Translations under genes and position numbers: made by a program | Shown here: positions 57,807 through 64,000 of the stretch, piece after piece | How positions within the stretch are numbered: the stretch's first letter is position 1 | How the letters are laid out: every line of letters begins with the position of its first letter | Assembly (NCBI RefSeq): GCF_003660455.1 | Contig: NZ_QZVR01000001.1 | Location: 583,469-647,468, forward strand | Length of the DNA stretch: 64,000 bases | Direction of reading: 5' to 3' | Origin: Nocardioides ferulae | GTDB taxonomy: Bacteria; Actinomycetota; Actinomycetes; Propionibacteriales; Nocardioidaceae | Notes under the pieces: generated by a model | The model's input: the letters and a program-made list of their open reading frames with translations, nothing else | Told to the model about the DNA's origin: nothing | Databases searched by the model: none

Positions 57807-60107
57807 TCACTCTCGCACGTGCCGCGACTCTCCGGAGCCGTGCGGCGCGGACGAATCCGAAGCGTCGCGGCGGACCCAGGTGTCGAGGGCTGCCCGGAGC
57901 TCCTCACGGCCCAACGGCTTGGTCAGCAGGTCGTCCATGCCCACGTCGAGGCAGTCCGCTCGCTCGGTGTCGACCGCGGTGGCCGTGAGGGCCAGGATCG
58001 GCACCCGAGACCGCCCGCCCTCCAGGTCGCGGATGGCGCGGGTGGCGGCGTGGCCGTCGAGTCGAGGCATGTGGACGTCCATCAGCACAGCCGCGAACGG
58101 TCCGGCCGCGGCACCCTGGAACGCTTCGACGGCCTCCTCCCCGTCGGCCGCCTCGACCGGCCGGTAGCCCATCGACGTGAGGAGGGCTCCGGCGACCAGT
58201 CGGTTCACCTCGTCGTCGTCCACGACGAGGACGCGCGGCTCGCCGCCGACGGCGTCGCGCGGGTCGGCTCCTGGCGCCCCGACCTCGTTCGGAGCGGCCG
58301 GTCGCGCCACGGCACGCGGCGCGAACAGCTTCGACACGGCGTCCCGCAGCATGTGTGCGGGGACGGGCTTGGTCAGGATCGTCGCCACGCCGGGAACGAC
58401 TCCCTCCGCTCGGGGGTCCGGCGCGGAGCTGAGCAGGAGGATCGAGAGGTCGGCCAGCGCCTCGCCGGCCCGGATCCGGCCGATCAGCTCCGGGCCGTCC
58501 ATCTCGGGCATCGCGCGGTCGACCAGGACGGCGTCGAAGGGCTCACCCGCCTCGGCCGAGGCCGCCAGCAGCGCGAGCGCCTCCGGTCCGCCCGGCGCGG
58601 CGGCGGTGGTCGCCTGCCACTGCTCGAGCTGCTCGCACAGCACCATCCGGCTGGTCGCATTGTCGTCGACCACGAGGATCCGGCGCCCGGCCAGCGACCC
58701 GGCCCCCGACCCGGACTCGTCGGCGTCCATCGGGGAAGGTCCCGCGGCCGGCACGAGCGGAACGGTGAACCAGAACAGCGCTCCCCCGCCCGGCGCGTCG
58801 TCCACGCCGATCGTCCCGCCCATGGCCTCGACGATCTGCCGGGCGATCGCCAACCCGAGGCCGGTGCCCCCGTGCTTGCGTGTCGTGGACGCATCGCCTT
58901 GGGCGTAGGGCTCGAAGATGACCTCGCGCTCGTCCGGCGCAACGCCCGGGCCGGAGTCGCTCACGTCGACCCGCAGCACCGCCGTGCGGGTGACCTGGTC
59001 GTAGGCGAGCGCCCTGACGGAGACCTCCCCGGCCGAGGTGAACTTCAGGGCGTTCGAGGTGAGGTTGAAGACCACCTGCCCGAGACGGGTGGGGTCTCCG
59101 CGCAGCCGCTCGGGCACGTCGGGGGCGCAGGAGACGACGAGCTCGATGCCCTTGCTCCGCGCCTGGATGCCGAGCACGACCGCTACCTCGTCGAGCACCG
59201 TGCGCAGGTCGAAGTCGATGCTCTCGAGCACCAGCCGCCCGGCCTCGATCTTCGAGAGGTCCAAGACGTCGTTGACCAGGCGCAGCAGGGTCCGCCCGGA
59301 GGCGTCGGCGCCGGTGGCCAACTGCTGCTGGTAGGGGTCAAGGGGTGTGCGCAGGAGCAGCTCGTTGAGCCCGATCAGTCCACCCAGCGGGGTGCGGATC
59401 TCGTGGCTCATCGTGGCCAGGAAGGCGGACTTGTACGACGCGGCGTCGAGGGCGGCGTCGCGCGCCTCCGCCAGCTCGGTCGCCGCCCCCGCGAGCGCGG
59501 CCCGCGACCGCACCGAACGGACGTAGTAGGCGGCGAAGGCCAGGAACAGGACGCCGATCAGGACCATCGATCCGACGGCCTCCTGCCTGGCCGACCGATC
59601 GGCCTCGGCCTGGAACCGGCGAGCGGCCTGCCGGAGGACGGCGTCGGCCCGGTACATCTGGCGCGCCGCGACGGTGCCGGCGTTGCCGCCCGCGTCGTCG
59701 TCCTGCGCCGCCACGGCTGCCAGGACCACCTCGAGGGTCTCCACCGACCGGTCGAAGTGCTCGAGGAACTCCTCGCGCTCCGGGAGCCCTGGGGACCGCG
59801 TCAGGTCGTCGACCTCGGCCCGGACGGTCTGCTCCGCGCCGAGGAGCTCGCTGACGACCCGCTGTGGCCTGTCGGTCTCGGCCGGTGAGGCTCCCCACGG
59901 GATGTCGAGCATCCGGAACATGTCGAGACGCAGCGCGACCAACCGGGTCGCGGCCTCCTCCGCCGCGCGCGCGTCGCCGCGCAGCGCCGAGACGCCTGCA
60001 TAGGTCGCGCCCACGATGGCCAGCGCCGTCAACAGTCCCGCCAGGACGCGCAGGGGCGTGGACGACGCCGGTGTCACGACGTCTCGCCTCGCCGGCCAGA
60101 TCCGCAT
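57807..60107 (-). CDS. Hybrid sensor histidine kinase with two receiver domains
   Basis: A 766-residue membrane kinase. A membrane helix (20-41), an alpha-helical extracytoplasmic sensor (42-178) and a second helix (180-197) come first. A short coiled coil leads to HisKA with H235 in MSHEIRTP, then the HATPase domain (N box FNLTSNALKF, DSGPGV, GGTGLGLAI). Two receivers follow: 476-595 with D530 and 625-745 with D677. There is no HPt domain and no partner regulator next to it. The start at 60107 has AAGGGA upstream; a longer start is less protein-like. The signal sensed is unknown. Confidence 0.88.
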   Translation of the reverse strand: MRIWPARRDVVTPASSTPLRVLAGLLTALAIVGATYAGVSALRGDARAAEEAATRLVALRLDMFRMLDIPWGASPAETDRPQRVVSELLGAEQTVRAEVDDLTRSPGLPEREEFLEHFDRSVETLEVVLAAVAAQDDDAGGNAGTVAARQMYRADAVLRQAARRFQAEADRSARQEAVGSMVLIGVLFLAFAAYYVRSVRSRAALAGAATELAEARDAALDAASYKSAFLATMSHEIRTPLGGLIGLNELLLRTPLDPYQQQLATGADASGRTLLRLVNDVLDLSKIEAGRLVLESIDFDLRTVLDEVAVVLGIQARSKGIELVVSCAPDVPERLRGDPTRLGQVVFNLTSNALKFTSAGEVSVRALAYDQVTRTAVLRVDVSDSGPGVAPDEREVIFEPYAQGDASTTRKHGGTGLGLAIARQIVEAMGGTIGVDDAPGGGALFWFTVPLVPAAGPSPMDADESGSGAGSLAGRRILVVDDNATSRMVLCEQLEQWQATTAAAPGGPEALALLAASAEAGEPFDAVLVDRAMPEMDGPELIGRIRAGEALADLSILLLSSAPDPRAEGVVPGVATILTKPVPAHMLRDAVSKLFAPRAVARPAAPNEVGAPGADPRDAVGGEPRVLVVDDDEVNRLVAGALLTSMGYRPVEAADGEEAVEAFQGAAAGPFAAVLMDVHMPRLDGHAATRAIRDLEGGRSRVPILALTATAVDTERADCLDVGMDDLLTKPLGREELRAALDTWVRRDASDSSAPHGSGESRHVRE

Positions 60108-60240
60108 GTCTTCCCTTCGACCGTCCCCTGCCGTCCACGGCCCGGACCGGTCGGGTGTTCGCCGGCGCAGTGCCCTTGGGTCTGCAAGGCCCATCCCCGT
60201 CAGCATGATCGTCCACCCGGCCGGCCGACTTAGCCCAAAT

Positions 60241-60277
60241 CACCGATACGCGGCGAAGCCCGCGTCACAGATCGGTG
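60241..60277. other. Nested inverted repeat in the murL/kinase divergent region
   Basis: CACCGAT (60241-60247) pairs with ATCGGTG (60271-60277). Inside, ACGCGG (60248-60253) pairs with CCGCGT (60260-60265), with a one-sided bulge. It lies in the 254-base space between the divergent kinase and murL genes and could be an operator or an RNA structure in the kinase leader. Confidence 0.45.
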
Positions 60278-60349
60278 GGGTGGCCAGGCGCCCCGCGTGA
60301 GGGCCCACCGGCAGGCTCACGCGGACCAAGCGGGCACTCGTCCCACCGC

Positions 60350-60355
60350 TATCCT
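60350..60355 (+). promoter_or_regulatory. -10 element of leaderless murL
   Basis: TATCCT is followed by six bases and then the GTG at 60362. No ribosome site is present. The -35 region is not recognisable. Confidence 0.5.
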
Positions 60356-60361
60356 TTGGCG

Positions 60362-61690
60362 GTGAGTTCGACACGGCGCCCGCGCGGCAAGGTCTTTGCC
60401 TATCAAGGCTTCTCCATCACCGCGGACGGTGTGCTGACCTGCGAGTACACCCTCGACGACGAGCGCTTCACCGAGCGGTTCGAGTTCACCGACGACGGCG
60501 CGGACTTCCTCAGTCCGGCCGTCCAGGCCGCCGCCCGCGTGCTGTTCCTGCTGGCCGGGATCTCGTACTACAAGACCGGGGCGCCGCCGTTGATCCTCGG
60601 GCCTGCCGACGGCCTGACCCCCCTGGAACGGGACTTCCTCCTGGCCTACCACCTCAACGGCCTCGCGGAGTTCTCCTATCGCGACAGCGGCGCGGACATC
60701 ACAGGTCTGCGGATCGAAGCCGCCGAACGCCCGGTGCCCGACACCCCGACTCACGTGCCGACCTCGGGCCCGCTGGTTCCCTTCGGTGGCGGCATCGACT
60801 CGGTCGTGGTCGTCGAGGAGATCCGCAAGACGCGCCCCGACGCCGCGCTGTTCATCGCGAACACCTCCGACGTCGACTTCGAGCCGATCGAGAAGACGGC
60901 CGCGATCACCGAGCTCCCGGTACGCCGCGTCCGCAGGCACCTGGACCCCAAGGTCCTCGAGTCGCGGGCGCGCGGCTATCTGAACGGGCACGTCCCGGTC
61001 ACCGCGATCATCTCCGCCGCCGCGGTGGTGACGGCGGCGGCCCACGGACACGACCGGGTGGTGATGTCGAACGAGCACTCAGCCAGCGAACCGACCCGGC
61101 TGCGCGCCAACGGGGTGTCCGTCAACCACCAGTGGAGCAAGGGTGAGGAGTTCGAGTCCCGCTTCCGCGACCTGCTCGCCGAGGGCGTCCGCGGCATCGA
61201 CTACTACTCCGAGCTGCGCCCGTTCAGCGAGCTCTGGGTGGCGCGGCGCTTCGCCGACCTCCCCGACTACCACCACGCGTTCCGCAGCTGCAACAGGGCG
61301 TTCTACGTCGACGATGCGAGCCGACTGAGCACCTGGTGCGGAACCTGTGACAAGTGTGCCTTCATCGACCTCATCCTCTCGCCCTACCTCGAGCGAGAGC
61401 GACTCGAGGCGATCTTCAAGGGCAATGAGCCACTCGCCAACCCCGAGCTGGAGCCGGTGTTCCAGTCCCTCCTCGGCCACCCGGGTCTCGACAAGCCCTT
61501 GGAGTGCGTGGGCGACGAGGCCGAATGCCGCACCGCCCTGCGACTCGCGGCCGGGCGCCCCGATCGCGTGGGGAACGAGCTGCTGGCGCGGCTGACGGCG
61601 TACGTCGACGACTTGGGCAAGGACGTGCCGACCGAGACGGAACTGCTCGCGCCGATCGGCCACCATTTCGTTCCGGATCTCCAGCCTTGA
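60362..61690 (+). CDS. murL: UDP-MurNAc-L-Ala-L-Glu epimerase MurL
   Basis: A 442-residue protein that I recognise as MurL, which inverts L-Glu to D-Glu on the UDP-muramyl dipeptide. It has a PP-loop-like motif FGGGIDS (141-147), SNEHSASEPT, and a cysteine motif WCGTCDKC near residue 325. The following gene encodes a Mur ligase of the MurD2 type, the known partner, which strongly supports the call. The GTG at 60362 is chosen because of the -10 six bases before it and because the upstream extension is not protein-like. Confidence 0.85.
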   Translation: MSSTRRPRGKVFAYQGFSITADGVLTCEYTLDDERFTERFEFTDDGADFLSPAVQAAARVLFLLAGISYYKTGAPPLILGPADGLTPLERDFLLAYHLNGLAEFSYRDSGADITGLRIEAAERPVPDTPTHVPTSGPLVPFGGGIDSVVVVEEIRKTRPDAALFIANTSDVDFEPIEKTAAITELPVRRVRRHLDPKVLESRARGYLNGHVPVTAIISAAAVVTAAAHGHDRVVMSNEHSASEPTRLRANGVSVNHQWSKGEEFESRFRDLLAEGVRGIDYYSELRPFSELWVARRFADLPDYHHAFRSCNRAFYVDDASRLSTWCGTCDKCAFIDLILSPYLERERLEAIFKGNEPLANPELEPVFQSLLGHPGLDKPLECVGDEAECRTALRLAAGRPDRVGNELLARLTAYVDDLGKDVPTETELLAPIGHHFVPDLQP

Positions 61691-62979
61691 CCTCTTGGTC
61701 GGACCTCGCCCACGTCAGGGTCGGCGTCTGGGGCGTCGGGGTGGAGGGCTCAGCGAGCCTGCGCAGGCTCGCGGCCGACGGCATCGTCCCCAGCGTCGTG
61801 GTGGACCGGGAGTCCGGCGTCGAGGTCGAGGGACAGCCCGTCCTCGGCCTGGACGACGGTGGCCTGGACCGCCTGCGCGCCTGCGACGTGGTCATCAAGA
61901 GCCCGGGGATCAGCCCGTACGACGCACCGGCTCTCGCCCTGGCCGACGCCGGCACCCGGATCACCAGCGGCCTCAGCCTGTGGCTGGACTCCGCGCCGCG
62001 CGAGCGGGTCGCGTGCATCACCGGAACCAAGGGGAAGTCGACCACGACCGCGATCGCCGGGGCGCTCGCCCGGGGGCTGGGTGCGGACGTCTTCACGGGC
62101 GGGAACCTGGGCAACGCGCCCTGGGACCCCCAGGCCGGCGAGCACGACTGGTACCTGATCGAGACGTCGAGCTACCAGGCCCAGGCGATCCACAGCGGCC
62201 CTCGCGTCGTCGCGGTGACCTCGCTGAGCCAAGACCACCTGACCTGGCACCGCGGCTATCCGAACTACGTCGCCGACAAGCTCTCCTTGTGCACGCGGCC
62301 TGGTGTCGAAGTCGTCCTCGCCCCGGTCGGCGACCCCGAGCTCGGACGGCACGCCGATGCGCTGGGCCCGCACGTCCGCTACGTGCCTGAAGAGCTGGCC
62401 CCCTGGACCGAGGCGCTGCACCTGATCGGCCGGCACAACCTTCGCAACGCGTCACTGGCCGGCGCCGTGATCCGCGCCCTCGGCGTTCCCGGGGCCGAGG
62501 ACGACACCGCTCTCGCCGGGGCGGCGGCGACCTATCAACCGCTCCGGAGCCGGCTGACCCCAGTGGGCCAGGTCGCCGGCGTCGACTTCATCGACGACAG
62601 CCTGAGCACCAACACGCTGCCGACCCTGGCCGCGGTGGACTCGTTCCCGGCCCGCCGGGTGGCGCTGCTCGTCGGGGGGCAGGACCGCGGGATCGACTAT
62701 CGCCCGCTCGCCGCCGGCCTCGACGGCCGCGCACCCGAGGTGCTCGTGCTGACGCTGCCTGACAACGGCCCCCGCATCGCCGCCACTCTTCGCCAGCATG
62801 CTCCGAGGGTCGCCGTACGCGAGATGCCCGACTTGCAGGCAGCCGTCGCAGCGGCGTACGCCTGGGCCGCCCCGGACGGGGTCGTGCTGCTCTCCCCGGC
62901 GGCGCCGAGCTTCGGGGTCTTCAAGGACTACGCCGAGCGCGCGGCCGTCTTCGTCGAGGCGATGAGGGGCCTGGCATGA
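61687..62979 (+). CDS. murD2: UDP-MurNAc-L-Ala--L-Glu ligase MurD2
   Basis: A 430-residue Mur ligase. The N-terminal Rossmann-like domain starts VRVGVWGVGVEGSASLRRL. The ATP-binding loop is ITGTKGKSTTT (111-121). The central domain has LIETSSYQAQ, SLSQDHLTWH and NLRNASLAGAVIRALG, and the C-terminal domain DFIDDSLSTNTLPTL. Coupled to MurL by a TTGA overlap (TTG start), it would add L-Glu to UDP-MurNAc-L-Ala before MurL epimerises it. A normal MurD would usually lie in the dcw cluster, outside this window. Confidence 0.87.
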   Translation: MTSWSDLAHVRVGVWGVGVEGSASLRRLAADGIVPSVVVDRESGVEVEGQPVLGLDDGGLDRLRACDVVIKSPGISPYDAPALALADAGTRITSGLSLWLDSAPRERVACITGTKGKSTTTAIAGALARGLGADVFTGGNLGNAPWDPQAGEHDWYLIETSSYQAQAIHSGPRVVAVTSLSQDHLTWHRGYPNYVADKLSLCTRPGVEVVLAPVGDPELGRHADALGPHVRYVPEELAPWTEALHLIGRHNLRNASLAGAVIRALGVPGAEDDTALAGAAATYQPLRSRLTPVGQVAGVDFIDDSLSTNTLPTLAAVDSFPARRVALLVGGQDRGIDYRPLAAGLDGRAPEVLVLTLPDNGPRIAATLRQHAPRVAVREMPDLQAAVAAAYAWAAPDGVVLLSPAAPSFGVFKDYAERAAVFVEAMRGLA

Positions 62980-63070
62980 GCACTCTCCTGCTGGTGGGGC
63001 TCCGGTTCGACTCCGACGAGTCTCGCGCCACCGTCACCACCCGTCCCGTCAGCGGGCGTCACGGCCTGTC

Positions 63071-63736
63071 TCAGGGTGCCGACGCACGGCGGCCGGTCCA
63101 GCCTCGATGCGTGCCCAGCGCGGCAGCTGCAAATAGGACCCAGGCCACGCCGAGCGAGGGCCAGAACGACATCTGTTCTCGGCCGACATGGAACGCACCC
63201 AGAAACCCGAGCAACAGCCACGCCCGGCCAGCGAAGCTGACAGCGAACTCCAGTCGTCCCGATCGGATCGAGAGGGCGGTCGGCACGCCCGAGTAGGGGA
63301 AGGTCACGAGGAACGGACCGAGCGCAGTGCCCAACGCCCAGGTGCCGGAGGTGGCGATCGGGACGACCGCGTACTCGACCAGGCCGGGCGGCCGGTGGTC
63401 GGGTGCGTCCCCGTCCGCCCGGGCGTGCCTTCGGTTCCAGACTCGCAGCGCGGCCAGGGCTACGACCGCGAGGCTGAACGCCATCCAGGACGGCATGTCA
63501 GCCCATTGGTGAAGCGCCGCGGCGATCCCGAGGTATCCGAGCAGCGCCCCAGCCACAGCGAGCATCCGACCGACTGCCTGCTGCAACGCTGCGACGGCGT
63601 ACATGAAGCCGACCAGCAGGATCACGCCGAGGTACTGCCCACTCGACTCACCCGACGACCCGGCGACGAGCGCGATCGTGATCGGGATCGGGATGGCATA
63701 CAGCGTCGCTCGCAGACGCGGCGAACGGACGGACAT
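63071..63736 (-). CDS. Multi-pass membrane protein, probably 5'-truncated by a frameshift
   Basis: From ATG 63736 the frame encodes 221 residues with about five or six hydrophobic segments (PIPITIALVAG, YLGVILLVGFMYAVAAL, MLAVAGALLGYLGIAAAL, AWLLLGFLGAF, LGVAWVLFAAAALG). I do not recognise the family. Upstream in the same frame the sequence is IDIAVAAVFAITAVVWLV, a perfect membrane helix, but a TGA at 63796-63794 precedes it with no start codon between. One extra G in the GGG at 63791-63793 would join it to a neighbouring frame. So either a frameshift mutation, a sequence error, or a non-standard start is involved. Confidence 0.6.
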   Translation of the reverse strand: MSVRSPRLRATLYAIPIPITIALVAGSSGESSGQYLGVILLVGFMYAVAALQQAVGRMLAVAGALLGYLGIAAALHQWADMPSWMAFSLAVVALAALRVWNRRHARADGDAPDHRPPGLVEYAVVPIATSGTWALGTALGPFLVTFPYSGVPTALSIRSGRLEFAVSFAGRAWLLLGFLGAFHVGREQMSFWPSLGVAWVLFAAAALGTHRGWTGRRASAP

Positions 63737-64000
63737 GACCAGCCATACGACTGCCGTGATGGCGAAGACGGCCGCGACAGCGATGTCGATCCCTCAACTT
63801 CCAGTCGGTGCCGAGATAGCCAGCTGCAGATGACGAACCGACGATAGCCAGGTCTTCGGCGCAATGCCGAGCGCGCCGCCGTCGACGACCCGGAGGACCA
63901 CCACCGATCACCCGACCTTGGCCAACCGTGGACGCGAACGCCTAGGAGACCGCTGAACAAGGCGCCATCTGGGCGGCGTTGACGGGGTGGGCGGCGGGCG
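63737..64000. other. Right-edge region without an assignable gene
   Basis: The first 60 bases hold the apparent N-terminal helix of the frameshifted membrane protein. Beyond about 63800 I see no convincing coding frame, RNA gene or promoter on either strand. Confidence 0.5.

Noticed and set aside
62990..63020. tRNA-like T-arm sequence GGTTCGACTCC
   Set aside because: No acceptor, D-arm or anticodon stem can be formed around it; it lies within ordinary sequence.
62976..63296. A 106-codon frame starting with an ATGA overlap at the murD2 stop
   Set aside because: The first residues look plausible, but the rest is low-complexity and runs antisense through the better-supported membrane protein gene. 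It could still be a very short coupled peptide.
1..64000. CRISPR arrays, insertion sequences, rRNA or tRNA genes
   Set aside because: No spaced direct repeats, transposase genes with terminal repeats, or structural RNA genes other than the riboswitches were seen.

Overview
The window is uniformly high-GC bacterial DNA with many GTG starts, 4-base start/stop overlaps and an actinobacterial gene style. That style includes a DUF222/HNH endonuclease, a CobI-CobJ fusion, CebR-type sugar control, RNase J and leaderless genes. It most resembles a member of the Nocardioidaceae such as Nocardioides. That placement is inference, because there is no rRNA or other marker gene here.

Layout. (1) 1-10 kb is a xylan-oligosaccharide locus: aldose epimerase, a CE7 acetyl-xylan esterase, a GH3 beta-xylosidase, a LacI repressor and a binding-protein ABC importer on the minus strand, diverging from a GH10 xylanase without a signal peptide. 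(2) 10-15.6 kb holds a recombinase-like protein, then a tightly overlapping operon of quinol-type nitric oxide reductase, a cysteine-motif membrane protein, an SPFH/slipin and a small membrane protein, and a GNAT acetyltransferase. (3) 15.7-39.6 kb is a nearly complete aerobic cobalamin locus: cobU; cobN-F-Q-K; cbtB-cbtA; a CbiX-like/ferredoxin protein; chlID-cobA-cobO-cobBC-cobD; cobL; and cobG-H-IJ-M-bluB. Five cobalamin riboswitches control it, two of them back to back. cobS/cobV and the DMB phosphoribosyltransferase are not in the window. A DUF222/HNH gene sits inside the locus. (4) 39.6-43.2 kb has RNase J and an acyl-CoA synthetase. (5) 43.2-48.9 kb is a cellobiose operon, cebE-cebF-cebG-bglC-cebR, with two CebR-like boxes around its promoter. 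(6) 49-57.8 kb is a catechol meta-cleavage module in two operons that share an IclR-type operator: hydratase/acylating acetaldehyde dehydrogenase/aldolase, and semialdehyde dehydrogenase/ferredoxin/catechol 2,3-dioxygenase/GlcG-like/decarboxylase/tautomerase. One IclR gene is intact; a second has lost its DNA-binding helices. (7) 57.8-64 kb has a hybrid histidine kinase, the MurL-MurD2 pair for an alternative route to the D-glutamate residue of peptidoglycan, and a membrane protein that looks frameshifted.

How it fits together. The organism appears to be a soil-type saprotroph. It imports xylo- and cello-oligosaccharides and cleaves them inside the cell, degrades catechol to pyruvate and acetyl-CoA, makes its own B12 by the oxygen-dependent pathway, imports cobalt through CbtAB, and removes nitric oxide with qNOR. 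The most unusual points are the shortened CobG beside a riboswitch-controlled degenerate CbiX-ferredoxin fusion, the four-gene nor operon with an uncharacterised cysteine-motif membrane protein and slipin, and the paired IclR operators placed about 50 bases upstream of leaderless starts.
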